From: Geosiphon pyriformis
Taxonomy: Eukaryota; Glomeromycota; Glomeromycetes; Archaeosporales; Geosiphonaceae
DNA length: 64,000 nucleotides
NCBI GenBank assembly: GCA_016748015.1
Contig: JAAOMT010000009.1
Span: forward strand, 660,079 to 724,078
Direction: 5' to 3'
Shown: piece by piece, positions 10,716 through 29,264 of the stretch
How positions within the stretch are numbered: the first letter of the stretch is position 1
How the letters are laid out: the number at the start of each line of letters is the position of its first letter
Position numbers and translations under genes: made by a program
Notes under the pieces: model-generated
What the model saw: only the letters and a program-made list of their open reading frames with translations
Databases searched by the model: none
What the model was told of the DNA's origin: nothing

Positions 10716-13236
10716 CTAATAAACAGTGGCTTCAACTAGAAGATCCTCTCTAAAGAAATTGATATTGGCATGATTAGATCTTTGATTGGGGGCATTGTTG
10801 TTAATGGTTTTGTTGTTTTGGTTATCATTGTTTCTAGAAGCTGGAGGGAGTAAGGAAAAATTGTTGCAATCTCTTGAAAAATGTCCAGTTAATTCACAGT
10901 AATAGCACACAGGTGAGCCACGATTTTGTTGTCTTTAATAAGGTGGTTGCTAAGGCTGATTAAAGCATGGCTCAAATCTGGGTCTTTGGGGTTGCTGGTT
11001 ATCTCTGACTGCTTGGGCTAATGGTTCTAATAGCTGATGTTACCAAACGAAATTAGAGATATTATTTAGCATGAAATTATCTTATAATTCCTATTATTAA
11101 TTAGCATATATTATCATTTCAAATGATCACTTATTACATTAGCAAAAATGTCCGAAATTATCATTTAATTAATAACCCAAATTGTACACAACACAAATGT
11201 AACCTAATTACGATGATCAATCATGTAATACCCCAAACTATATAACATTCAGAAGTTTGCCGAAATTTGTAGAAATTTGCTAAAATAATTAATAGTTCAC
11301 CGAAATATCTAATAGTTCGCCAAAATAACTTGTAGTTTGCCAAAATGTATCTTTAGTTCAGCGAAATTATAGAAAATAGTAAAGTTTAAGTTCATAGAAT
11401 AGTGTTACAACAAGTTGTATAAAAGAAGAGCTTCTCTTTTTGAAAAAATGTATCTTACTTTAGATTTATCTCTTAAAACCGTTCTTATATACACAAAAAG
11501 AAATAAATATCAAATAATTTGAAAAACCAAATTCTTTAATCATTGTACTTGGAAAATCCCCAAAACCCAACTAACATTTCGAAATTGATTAGCTACCAAT
11601 TTCAATAAACTGTTAGTGACTCCAGGCCTGGATAGAAAACGTTTCTCTTGACAAAATTCTATTTCTTTTACATTTCTTTTATTTTCCTTTTCTTTTCTTA
11701 TTACAAGCATTAGGGTAGCCTACAGACAAGATTCCTGTAGAAGAGTTGACTTTCACAGCAAAGTAACTATATATTTTAGTAAGCTTTCAGACGAGCAATT
11801 CCTGAGAAAGAGTTGACATTTACTACAACGTAACTACATAAAGTAACTGGCAAGGAACTGGCCATTCCATTTATAAGCCCAGCAGTTCAAATTATAGGAG
11901 ATAATTTGAAGATAAATTCAGTTATTGGAGGTTCAACCACATTCAGAAAAAGTGAATTCACAGCAAAAACGCATCAACAACATTTAAGAAAAGAGACCAA
12001 AAACCTCCAGTAACACCAAGCAAGATTTGCTGTGAGTCTATCTATTAACTGTTCATTTGGGTTTTGAGTTTGGACAGCAAAAGAAGTAGCAGCCATTTGA
12101 GGAGCAGGAGCCATAACAAAAACAGGAGCAAAAACTGGAAGTGTAGATCCCAAGTGTATTCTTTGATTGTCTTCAATTTTTTGGGCAAGTTCAATGGCCA
12201 TGTCCATTGTAGGATTATTTTTTAGAGCCAAGAGAAACCAAAGAGCATAGGATAAGTCGGTTCTTAATCCTTTTGTAAAAGAATGAATCTTTTGTTCTTC
12301 TGTCCAGTTTCTTCCAGAGTCTACTTGTTTAATTAACTTTCTGATTGCTTTGGCATATTCAGTTACTACTTCTCCTGGACCTTGAGTTCTTCTTTCCAAT
12401 TCCATGCACCACTTGGATATCAAGATTGGGATTCTGAATTTGTTTTCAAACCAGGTTGTGAAAGAGGTGTTGTTTTCTCCAACATTTGCTGGCATCCATC
12501 TAATGATTCTTTGATGGGTATTGACATCAGTTTCCTGTAAGAACCAGATAGCAGGGGAGTCTTGAAGGTAGCCACCAACAATTTGAAACTTGTACTTATC
12601 ACTGTATTGGTTAGCTATAGCAGCTTTCTCAAAGTCATCTAACCATTTAATTGAATCTTGTGTATTACCTCTAAATAATAGTAGTAGAGTGTTGTTTCTT
12701 CACCCCAAGGCAGTTTGTATATCTTGGAGGGCAGCCAGGATGTTTGCTTATATTGGATCTTGGGCCATTGGTTCAGGAGTTACTGTTTGTGTGGAGTGCT
12801 CTAATTCACTTGAAAAAATATCAAAAATAAGGGCAGTTTGGTAACTTTCTTCTTCTGTTTCAAAGGGGTTTTCAGCTAATTGGTAAGCAGCAATCCAAAT
12901 ATGGATTTGGTGATTCAGATATTCGAAATCAGAGGGCTGTTGTTTAAAGGTTTTGAAGTATAAGAGCTAATTAATGCTGGTATTTCTTTCTTTAAAATTG
13001 TCTTCAAAATAAGCTTGATCAAAGTAATAGATGATATAAGCTGTATAGGTTTCAGCTGAATGCTCATTCAGGAACCAGTTCCAAAAGTCTTGAAATTGTC
13101 TACTGGATTGTTTTTCAACAGAAAAACAGATCAAGCAGAAGGGCAGAGGATTGAGTTCAATAAACTCTAAATTGTTTCTGTTGTGTGCTGCAAAGTGTTC
13201 TTCTGATTGCTGTGGCAAGTATGAATAATTACTCAT
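10716..13236 (-). pseudogene. Gypsy A copy 1 gag, interrupted by a solo LTR
   Basis: Gag starts at 13236 (MSNYSYLPQQ). A retrotransposon-gag domain spans about 12670-12130 (FRGNTQDSIKWLDDFEKA, then TQGPGEVVTEYAKAIRKLI). After LTANLAW the frame is cut by the family B LTR at 11035-12015. It resumes with LLEPLAQAV towards a CCHC knuckle CYYCELTGHFSRDC (10910-10868) and stops at 10716. Copy 2 reads uninterrupted across the same junction (around 63310), which proves the insertion. There is also a nonsense break near 12967. Confidence 0.85.
11035..12015 (+). mobile_element. Family B solo LTR inserted in Gypsy A gag
   Basis: A 981-bp block starting TGATGTTACC and ending CCAGTAACA. It is absent from the homologous gag in copy 2 and is related to the split LTR at 4691-5308/14014-14375 (opposite orientation) and to 38811-39722. 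It is the least AT-degraded of the three, so it is the youngest. The orientation follows the third copy, which is followed by a TGGTGCT primer-site-like motif. No coding sequence is inside. It contains repeated 'agtttgccgaaat' motifs at 11250-11370. Only one base may be shared at the target junction, so a clean duplication is not visible. Confidence 0.85.
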
Positions 13237-13265
13237 ACAATAAAGAAATAAGTGAATTTTGACAA

Positions 13266-13282
13266 CCTCACAGAGAGCACCA
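13266..13282 (-). promoter_or_regulatory. Primer-binding site of Gypsy A copy 1
   Basis: On the minus strand, TGGTGCTCTCTGTGAGG begins six bases inside the 5' LTR. A TGG start matches the CCA end of a tRNA. The same TGGTGCT core lies next to the LTRs of family C and, in approximate form, family B. Confidence 0.65.
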
Positions 13283-13288
13283 CTTTTA

Positions 13289-14013
13289 TGTTACAGGTTG
13301 GAGTAACAAGCTAATAGATTGTAAGGGAAAACAGAATTGTAGGGTGATGGAAATAATTAAAGAGAATTTCAACTTTAAAGAGCGAATTGAATGAGTATGG
13401 ATTCAATGTATAAGATCAGTCTCATAAAATATCTCAATTGCTATTTTTTTTAAAGATAACTGGGGAATCTGAAAGTAGAGGGATAGTCTATACTGTCAAC
13501 AATTGATCACCACTTGTATAATTCTATGCCTCATGTCAGCACTTTTAAAATTCAATATCAGGTATCAACTTGTGTTTTTTAGTCACTTTTATTCAAATAA
13601 TCTTCAAATGCTACAATTATATACATCAGAAAAAAGCCAACAAGTAATCTTTTATCTTTAAGATGTTCAGATACTTGAAGGTAGGAAAAGGAAAATTAGC
13701 GATAAGAGAAGAATTAAGATAAAAGTTGTTATTTTATTTATTCTTAATTATTCAGATGCTTGTTATTACATGCTTTTCTACAGCTAAGAGATTTATTACT
13801 TATATAGCTATCAAAAGTGGTCAATAATTAGGTCAATGATCAGGTCATTGATCAGGTCATTAATCAGGTCAATGATCAAGTCAATGGTCAGGTTAATAGT
13901 CAGATCATTGATCAGGTTGATGATCACTTTTTAAAAATAGTGTGGCTAATCATATGACATCAGTGGCTAATACATGTAATAATTAATAAGAAATATAGGT
14001 TTCAACTATAACA
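13289..14013 (-). repeat. Gypsy A copy 1, 5' LTR (725 bp)
   Basis: Partner of 5309-5973, with termini TGTTACAGG and CTATAACA. The size difference is fully explained by nine rather than four 12-bp units at 13819-13926. Element transcription should start here and run leftward. Confidence 0.9.
13819..13926 (+). repeat. 12-bp minisatellite inside the LTR, 9 units
   Basis: Nine consecutive variants of GGTCAATGATCA. Unit starts are every 12 bp from 13819, and each differs by one to three bases. Confidence 0.85.
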
Positions 14014-14375
14014 CTAGTATTAATTTATGAATTTGAACTTTTTTCTTTGTTATAATTTCGATAAATTAAAGATATATTTTGATAAACTACAAGTTATTTC
14101 TACAAATTATAAACTATTTTGGTAAACTATTTATTATTTTGACAAATTTTTACAAATTTTGATAAATTTTTGAATATTATATAATTTAAAATATTGTGTA
14201 ATTTGATCATTCTAATTTCTATTATACAAATCAAATTATTAATTGAATAGTAATATTTGATAATTCTAATTAAATAATAAGTAATAATTAAAACAATAAT
14301 AATATATACTAATTAATAATAGAAATTATAAGGATAATTTTATGATAATTAATGGCTAAAATTCTAATAACAGCA
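14014..14375 (-). repeat. Family B LTR, right half
   Basis: Continuation of the LTR interrupted at 5308. Segments such as ATAATTTCG, AACTACAAG and TAATTAATAATAGAAATTATAAG align with the reverse complement of 11035-11360. It ends AACAGCA at 14375. Confidence 0.75.
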
Positions 14376-15899
14376 TAATAAGTTTGGTAATTTAGTATCT
14401 ATATTATTAAAAATTAAGTTAAAATATAAAACTAAGTTGTAATTAAAAAATAAATTTGATAAATTACAAATTTTTACTTTTGAATTAAAAACCAAGAATA
14501 TAAAATCTGAATTTATAATTGTTTTAAACAACAACTTAACTTAATATATACACAAAATTATTGAAGCTATTAAATGTTTTTTATTTATTAAGTTAATATT
14601 TAAAAATAAGCTTTTTGTTTTAATTTTAAGTTTGTATACTAAGATTTTTTTGTTAATATATTTAAATTAAACTAATTTGATTAATACTTTTATTATAAAA
14701 TTTATAATTAAAAATTCATTTGTTATTTTGTATAAAAATTTTAATAAAGATAATATTAAATAATATACTAGTTTTAAAAAGTATATAAAATACAATTTGG
14801 TTAATGTTTTATTGAACTTTTTTTTAGTTATAATAATTATATAAAACAATTTACATAAAGCTTTAAAAATAATTAACTATATTTTTGTGTTAACTTTGTT
14901 AGTTAATATTGTAATTAAATTTTTTATTATTAAAATTTAATAAGCACAGCCCAACTATTATTTAAAAATTAAAAACAAACTAAGTGCTCTAAGACTAAAT
15001 ATAATTTATTTACTTTTTACATATAACTAGTTAATTTAATTAGTTTAGATTATGTTATATTGATACAACAAAAAAAAACTTACTTAAAACCAACATTTTT
15101 TGAACTACTTTAAACAATCTAATATTATAAGAGATCAACTTAACCAGCTATTTGGTTGTTTTTAAGAGATCAGTTTTAATATTATTAAATTTATGTATCC
15201 AAAAAAACATTAAGTTAGAAATATATTATTATTAATGCCAATTGGTAATTTTGAATTATCAAATATATCAATATTATTTATAAAATTCTTTTTTTTAATA
15301 AAACCATCTTTTTTTTAGTTTATTAACAATCTTGCTAAAAGAGTTCAAATAAACTATAAGTTTATTGATTTTAAAACTAAGAACACTGCTTAAAACCAAA
15401 TTACTATTAATAAATTGTTTAAATACAGCAATTAAAAAGCCAACAGACTTAACAATTAACTTAATCAAAAGAAAAAGTTTGGCCAAATCAGATTCTAAAA
15501 AAATCAATTAAAAAAACATCATAAAATCACCAACAATTACAAAAGAGAGAACAAGAATTATTAGAAACAAAAACTTAGAAAAACTCAAAAACCAAAAGCT
15601 TTGACATAAAACTTAGCATTTATAAAACATAATATAAATATCTTGAGAACTTTGGAATTCTTTGAGAGAAAAAAATGAAAACATTTTATAATTTACAGCC
15701 AAATAGCCTATTTTTTAATACTTAAAACAATGTCAATAATCAGAGATTTTCTATCAGATACAATACTTTTTTAGTATACTAGTTTTGACTATTGCAGTAT
15801 TCAAATTAGCCTAGAATCTAAATATAATCAGAGCAAATCAGAAACAATAACCAAAATCAAAAAAGTAAAAAATAAAACATGTCTGACCACTAATTTAAA
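14376..15899. other. AT-rich decayed sequence, probably remnant of a LINE
   Basis: No confident gene. Minus-strand fragments (for example 15507-15295) are Leu/Ile/Lys-rich and lie downstream of the ORF1-like remnant at 15900-16387, so they may be its eroded continuation. No catalytic motif could be identified. Confidence 0.35.
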
Positions 15900-16387
15900 A
15901 GATCATATTACTAATATTAAATACAGTACAGCCAAAAAAAATGATAATCAACTTGGTCTTAAACTTATTGTAAAACAAAATAATTTCATTTTAATTAAAG
16001 AGAGAATTTTAATATTATTTTTGTCTATTAACACCAACCAATAATTTAAAACAGACATAGTAGCATTTAGCTTTTTAAAATAAACAACAATATATTGTCA
16101 AACACCAGCAGATTTTAGCACAACACAAATGATTTTACCAAAAACATCAAGTGCTGTCTTAATATTAGCAGCAAATATATCTAAAAGCACATTATACAAT
16201 ATAACAATAGCAAAAAAAGAACTAAACTTAGAAACCATTAAAAATTTGACAATTTTAAGAATAGTCAAACAAACAGAGCTTGTAATCTTAACCAAAAATA
16301 CAAATTTCAAAGACTTTTGAGAAGCAAACTCTATGCAGAAAAGCTTTATATTGTCTTTTAATACTGACTTAGTACTTAGAAAACCAT
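15900..16387 (-). pseudogene. Degenerate LINE-type ORF1 (RRM-like)
   Basis: The minus frame 16310-16098 continues, through a stop, towards 15960. It aligns by eye with the RRM-like block of the 46-kb LINE ORF1: here IKTALDVFGKIICVVLKSAG then WQYIVVYF, there KSAVESVFFNFGKITLIKMQ then LWQKTLIEF. The divergence suggests a related but different LINE family. Its 5' side is cut by the LTR starting at 16388. Confidence 0.5.
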
Positions 16388-17181
16388 TGTTATAGATGAT
16401 TATTTAGGGTATTAAAACAAATAACAAATCTGTAATTTGGTGTTCAATAGCTGAAAATATTAGTAATTTCTGAAGGTTTTAAAGTCTAAAGGTTTTGGTT
16501 GAGTTTTTTGTATAATAGACAGAGATTCAATTAATGGTTTTTTCTGTAAATTTATTTCTTTAACATAATAACTGGTTTATTTTGATAGTTGTGCTCTTCT
16601 AATAAGTTATCTTTAAATTTTTATTTTTGTTTTTAGGTTTTTTATCAGACTATTTTTGATATTAAATACTCAGTACTTAATTCTTTTAATTAATTAATAA
16701 ACAACAAAAAAATAAAATAAAAAATAAAAAAAATAAAAAATAAAAAATAAAAAATTATTATCTTATCAATAGCTGTAATCAAGAATTATTGATTCAGTAT
16801 GATTAAGTATTAGATTCTATTAATATAAAGTATTAATAGTATAGAAGTAATTAATATTTTTTTAATTAAGTAATAATAATATAAATTAGATAATAATAAA
16901 TAATTTTATTAATATAAGAATAATTTCATTTCAAGTTATAGAAAACTATTTTTTGAAGGAAAAAATATTGTTGTTTTTAAATTAATTTAAACTTTATTTT
17001 ATATTTTTTCTGTTTTTAACACTCTTGTTATATATATATAATTCATATTATACAAGATTTTTTGAAATTTTGAAATCTTGCAATTTCTTGAAAAAAATCT
17101 TGAAATTTTTCTTTTTACTATGTCTATTTCTAATTGGCTATTTTATCTATTTATTATAATTCTTAATTTCTATGAGTAATA
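16388..17181 (-). repeat. Family C solo LTR
   Basis: Starts TGTTATAGATGATTATTT and ends TATGAGTAATA. It aligns in the same orientation with 46855-47677 and 50726-51590, and as reverse complement with 33708-34479 and 35157-35932. No primer-binding site or polypurine tract is adjacent, so it appears to be solo. It contains an A/T-rich microsatellite (AAAAATAAAAAAT-like, 16700-16755). Confidence 0.75.
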
Positions 17182-19045
17182 ATATTCAAATTAAAAAAAT
17201 TATTTTAATTAACCAATATTACTTTGTATTATTTTTTTTAATACTATATTACATCTTTAACCAATATATGTTAACATTATTAAAACTTTTAAAAACAAAT
17301 ATAAATACTTATATTGTTAATATATTTTATATTAATTTAAACAAAAAATTAATATTAAACAATTAAGTAATATAATATATACAATATTATTATTATTATT
17401 ATATATTATATAATTTTATTTAATATTAATTTATTTTTTAAAAATAAATTAAACATAAAACAAGCAATTAATTATGTTGTTTAATTATAAATTTAAATAA
17501 TAACTGTTATAATTTAAAACTATTGGCAAAAAATAAATATTCTTTTCTATAATCAAGAATTAAAAATTCAAAAATCTAAAACATTACTTTTTATGAATAT
17601 ATTCAACAATCTATCATTAAATATATAACAATTGGTCAAAAATTTCGAAGATTATACTGTAATAGTTAATGAATTATTAACAACTGAAAATATTCTTAAT
17701 AATAATAAAATTATATTTATAATTTTAATTAATGCTTAAATTAAAATTAATATAATTAATAACTTAAAAAAAAATCAAAAGAATTTTTATTTGTTATAAT
17801 TACAATTACAGAAGCATATAAAGCATTAAAAAAGATAATTAAATTTGAAAAGCAATTAGTAAAAAAAATTTTAGTATAGAAAACCAAAATTTACTTAGAA
17901 AAAAATTATATAAATATAAAAAAATATAAAAAAATTCTAAAAAACAGGTAACAATTAAAATAATAATAATAATAATAATAATAATTAATTGATTTAATAA
18001 ATAAATATAGTTTATTTAATAATAATTATAAAACTTTATAATAGAATACCTTTAAAATAAAATATAATTTACATATTTTAACTGTGTTTTTTTATAAAGA
18101 TTTAAATTTGTTTATAACATTGTAATTAATTATTATGTAAGTATATAATTAATTAAGTTAAACTATAAGACAATTTTAAAAAAAAATAATCTTATTTTAT
18201 TTCTGATCAAGATTTTTTTAGTTATGTTGTTAATTAATATAGTTTAGATAATTGATATATGTAAAACATTTGGGATTTTGTTTAAAACATGTTTTTTTTG
18301 TTTATTTTATTCTAATGTAAATAACAAAATAAGTGTTTTAATAAATTTATAATATTGTCTTAATTGGTTTAAATGTCTAATTATATATAATAAGCAAAAA
18401 ATTTGTATTTAATTTAAAATACTTAAATGTTGTATTATATTAAATAGCAGATAAGTCTTACTTAATAATAATAATAATAATGTTTAATTATAAATAAGTT
18501 TGTTTTAAATAGTAAAGATTTAAATTATTTAATTTGTAAATTCAATAAATTTGTTTTTGGATTTATATTTAGTGTAATTTTGTTTCAATTGGTCAAGTGG
18601 CTAATATGTTTAAAAAACACAATTTAGAAAATAGAAGAACCACATTTTGTTAAAACATATAAAAAAATTTTGGTTTTAAATTTCAACTAATATTATGCAT
18701 TAAGTTTTTAAAAAATAACAATTCGAATTTTTCTTGTATATTTTGTAATTTTTTAGTTTAAATGTTTTGAAAATTCTGTTCACAAGAGCAATAAAATTAC
18801 TTTTTCAATATATGCGAAAATGTTTAAGAAAAAGGAATTTTGCTAAAGAAAAATGTTGCTCTTAAAGAAATAAATATATGTCATTATGTGTCACGGCTCT
18901 AATTACCACAGATCAAGAGCATTTTATTTAACTTCTGCGTGCATTGTTCTATGTGAATCGCTGCAACAAATAAACATAAATAGTCACTGTAATACTTGCT
19001 CTTATTCCTTGCTAGTAGTTAGTAGTGAGTGCTCTATTAAAAATA
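17182..19045. other. AT-rich intergenic region upstream of the BEACH gene
   Basis: Contains (AAT)n runs at about 17960-17985 and 18461-18482. There is a weak plus-strand open-frame remnant around 17600-17900 but no recognisable gene. The last 150 bp rise in GC and are likely the promoter and leader of the BEACH gene. No clear TATA box was found. Confidence 0.45.
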
Positions 19046-26656
<7,611 letters not shown>

Positions 26657-26941
26657 GTGCCATTTGTTCTGTTTTGGGTTTTTCTAGACATATCATCATA
26701 ATATTGTTTTTTTCTTTTAACCACGGGATTCTAGTCACAGGCACCCATCTCCCCGAGCAGTCCCGATAAACTGTATCATAATGTAATTTCAAGATCGCTT
26801 GTAAAATACGCGCCATTCGCGACCTTATATTTAAATTGGCTTTTGTCATTAATTATTAATATCTATGTTAAGTTCTATAGTTATTCATAAAATTATTGTG
26901 ACCATCTTGTATTCTTTTTGGAAATGGGATTTAATTAATCG

Positions 26942-27765
26942 TCATGATTCGGGTTTCTTTAACTCACAGATTTCACTTGAACACTCCCGGTTATTAAATC
27001 CAGTTAGAATATTTTGCTGGTCGTCCAGGCCATGTCTATTACGAGCTAATTCAACAAAATCATGGAAACCTCCAATAAATTTAAATTTTTGCACATTACA
27101 TCCCTCATAAATCAAAGGGGATGTAGTGTGAGATTCTGTTGTACCTTGAATCAGCTGGGAAAGAAGGAATGATAATTTAAAATTCGAAGCATACATATTA
27201 AACAAATTAATCATGTTTTTCTTACCGAATGCAGAATTTTAACTCTCTCCTCCCACTGATGAAAAATTGGAATAAGATTTTAAGTTGTTCATTTGTTTAA
27301 GGATATTCTTCAGAGAAATCGCAATTTTTGCTATAAAATAACCTTTTCTTTTTCGTATACGGCAACTTCAACTTTGGCTACTTTACGAGCATTACTCTGA
27401 TTTTTCTGAGTACTACTGTTTGCCAAGCCAATTTGGTTGTCAGAGACTGGTTTTACTGCCTGGTCTTTGGTCAATGACTCGCCTAACTTAATAGCAGCAT
27501 TCAAGTATGAACAATTGAGAAATCCTTCCTATTTTGAATTTAAGTTAATACTAATAGCATATATCTTCCAAGTGCCTAATTGAAAAGTAGCAGAGAAGGG
27601 TCTTACAATATGATAACAAACAGTAGATGCAGCTTGCGCTTGACGTTTAGCTGCTACATTGGATAAATCTGACGAACTATGTAGAAAAGACCACACTTCC
27701 ATGGAAAAAGACAAGTTGTAAGATTCACGGCCCGTTGGTCTGGTTGGATTACAATATTCATGATT
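26942..27765 (-). CDS. Unrecognised multi-exon gene (3' part resolved)
   Basis: Four minus-strand exons join cleanly: up to 27607, 27528-27343, 27255-27226 and 27154-26942 (stop). Introns have GTAAGA/TAG, GTTATT/CAG and GTAAGA/CAG ends, and all junctions are phase 0. The middle exon is only 30 nt (WEERVKILHS). The product ends CELKKPES. It contains AAKRQAQAASTVCYHI, a Ser/Asn/Lys-rich linker and a C-terminal HDFVELARNRHGLDDQQN stretch. I recognise no family. The 5' end is not resolved: coding-like text continues upstream in other frames (for example RKKLRDEANFFPQDPCLENK near 27880), and a good intron (donor at 28092, acceptor at 28040) implies that transcription starts right of 28093, back-to-back with RNase III. 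Confidence 0.6.
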
Positions 27766-28103
27766 AATTAATTAATTTTTCATTTATTACTTATAATTTA
27801 TTAAAATTATTGGAAATATTGATATTCAGATTAAATTTATTTTCAAGACAAGGATCTTGGGGAAAAAAATTAGCCTCATCTCTCAGCTTCTTGCGAAAAG
27901 ATAAATTCTGAAGCCCTTCATTGAACTTCGAGCTTTAAATCGAATATTTCTACTAATAATTGGCTCATTAACTTCAAATACGATGATGGTCAAGGATCGA
28001 GAATTACAAGTTTGTATTAAAAACAAAGTTGCCACTCATCTGGGAGTGAGGATTAAATTTTTTTTGTACGTTTTTAATCAATATTTACTTACCGTTGATT
28101 CTG
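27766..28103 (-). other. Probable 5' exons and introns of the minus-strand gene
   Basis: On the minus strand a GTAAGT donor at 28092 pairs with a CTCCCAG acceptor at 28041-28040. Open stretches VATLFLIQTCNSRSLTIIVF and FNEGLQNLSFRKKLRDEANF (27860-28030) look coding but lie in different frames. At least one more intron must separate them. Exact exons cannot be fixed by eye. Confidence 0.4.
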
Positions 28104-28312
28104 CGGTATAATAATGCGTGAAAAATGGGATACGCAGCAGATAGCACAGTATTCAATTCTATTCGGACTGACAAGTATGATCCCCACAAGAATGAGTATG
28201 GCGGAATACGTAGCAGAGAACAGTATAATAATGCATGAAAAACGGGATACGCAGCAGTTAACGTAGTATCCTATTCAAAGAAAGCTACCTCGGACTGACA
28301 AGTATGATCCCC
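28104..28312 (+). repeat. Imperfect direct repeat in the RNase III upstream region
   Basis: Unit 1 (28104-28185) and unit 2 (28222-28312) share GTATAATAATGC(G/A)TGAAAAA, GGGATACGCAGCAG and an identical end CGGACTGACAAGTATGATCC. A third short variant, GCGGAATACGTAGCAG, lies between them at 28201-28216. The repeats sit in the presumed divergent promoter between the unknown minus-strand gene and RNase III. Confidence 0.8.
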
Positions 28313-28334
28313 GATTTAGGCACAGCCCCCACCC

Positions 28335-28344
28335 TTATAAATAG
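28335..28344 (+). promoter_or_regulatory. TATA-like box of RNase III gene
   Basis: TTATAAATAG lies 72 bp upstream of the ATG in an otherwise C-rich stretch (CACAGCCCCCACCC). This is a plausible core promoter. Confidence 0.5.
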
Positions 28345-28406
28345 AAAGAAAACATTTTTAACAAATAAAAAAACAGTTGTCTATTTTTCGCAAGAAAAAC
28401 ATTAAA

Positions 28407-29264
28407 ATGGGAAGCATTAACCAGCACATCTTTCGCGACGATGACCTTCGAATCGAGGCACTGACCCACAAATCTTACCATTATGAAAATCCCAGTACCG
28501 GTCCTCATAATGAACGATTGGAATTTTTAGGAGATTCCATTGTGTCTTTTGTCGTTGCAAACTTCCTTTACACTCGTTTCCCCCATTACAAAGAAGGAGA
28601 ACTTACTCTCATGCGTGCTAATCTGGTTTGCAAGAAATCTCTCGCTCGGTTTGCCCTTCAACTTGAACTAGATAAAGAATTAAGATTGGGTGTAGGCGCC
28701 TTGAGGGACCGTGGACGTGAAAGTGAGAAAGTATTGGAAGACGCTTTCGAAGCATATATTGGTGCCGTCTTCCTCGACTCTAACTCTAGTATGTCCGCGA
28801 TCCAATATTTCATGGAACCCATTCTTTTGCCCGCTGTGGAGGAATTAACACCTTCCTCCGCAGTGACACATAAGGGGACCAAAGATAAAAAGCAGAGTAT
28901 CGATCTACTTGAAACCTTGCCTTCAGACTTGAGTCTTAACGCGGATCTTCAAGATCCTATTAATAAGCTTCAAACTTGGTCTCAAAGAAAAGGCTTGGGA
29001 ATACCTGACTACAAAGAAATCGGAGAATCTTCTAATGACACCAACGCAATTTTCACTATTGCAGTATATATCAAGGGTAAAATGAAAGGCGAAGGGAAAG
29101 GTCGCAACAAGAAAGATGCTAAAAAGGAAGCGGCGATGAATGCTCTTCGCTTCATTGATGGTATTCTTACCGAACCCGGGTCAACAGCTGCAGCTTCCGG
29201 TTCTCGTATAAATACTCTGGATCTACGTTCCTCCCCGATAAGCCCGCCTGAGTTTAATTATTAA
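28407..29264 (+). CDS. Class I (bacterial-type) ribonuclease III, intronless
   Basis: 285 residues from the ATG at 28407. An upstream TTG-initiated extension is not needed. The single RNase III domain (about 8-146) has the signature HNERLEFLGDS, with metal-site candidates E36, E39 and D43, then EGELTLMRANLV and EDAFEAYIGAVFLD with D112 and E115. All catalytic acidic residues are present, so it should cleave double-stranded RNA. One double-stranded-RNA-binding domain follows (about 183-251, ending GRNKKDAKKEAAMNAL), then a short Ser-rich tail. One catalytic plus one binding domain and no helicase or PAZ is the bacterial architecture, unlike Dicer. Its neighbours have 12-13 exons; this gene has none. 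Cyanobacteria-related class I RNase III genes are known in Rhizophagus, and this appears to be such a gene. A fungal Rnt1-type enzyme is the alternative. Confidence 0.93.
   Translation: MGSINQHIFRDDDLRIEALTHKSYHYENPSTGPHNERLEFLGDSIVSFVVANFLYTRFPHYKEGELTLMRANLVCKKSLARFALQLELDKELRLGVGALRDRGRESEKVLEDAFEAYIGAVFLDSNSSMSAIQYFMEPILLPAVEELTPSSAVTHKGTKDKKQSIDLLETLPSDLSLNADLQDPINKLQTWSQRKGLGIPDYKEIGESSNDTNAIFTIAVYIKGKMKGEGKGRNKKDAKKEAAMNALRFIDGILTEPGSTAAASGSRINTLDLRSSPISPPEFNY

Larger units (their letters stand above)
5309..14013 (-). mobile_element. Ty3/Gypsy LTR retrotransposon, family A copy 1
   Basis: Complete 8.7-kb element on the minus strand with LTRs at 13289-14013 (5') and 5309-5973 (3'). Both LTRs begin TGTTA and end TAACA. 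Internal order from the 5' LTR: primer-binding site, gag with CCHC knuckle, aspartic protease, RT, RNase H, zinc-finger integrase, then an extra ORF reaching into the 3' LTR. Protease-RT-RNase H-integrase order defines Ty3/Gypsy (Metaviridae-type). A 981-bp foreign LTR interrupts gag. It inserted into an older family B LTR whose halves flank it. The outer five bases differ (tatag against ctagt), so no clean target duplication is left. Nonsense codons and lost catalytic residues make it non-autonomous now. Confidence 0.92.

Noticed and set aside
16129-16320. Plus-strand 63-codon frame
   Set aside because: Exact antisense of the LINE ORF1-like remnant, which aligns with other ORF1 copies; the minus strand is the meaningful one.
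18585-18730. tRNA-like A box (GGTCAAGTGGCTAA) and B-box-like AATTCGAATTT
   Set aside because: Spacing of about 130 bp, no acceptor stem pairing and AT-rich arms. At best a decayed SINE or tRNA relic, not a tRNA gene.
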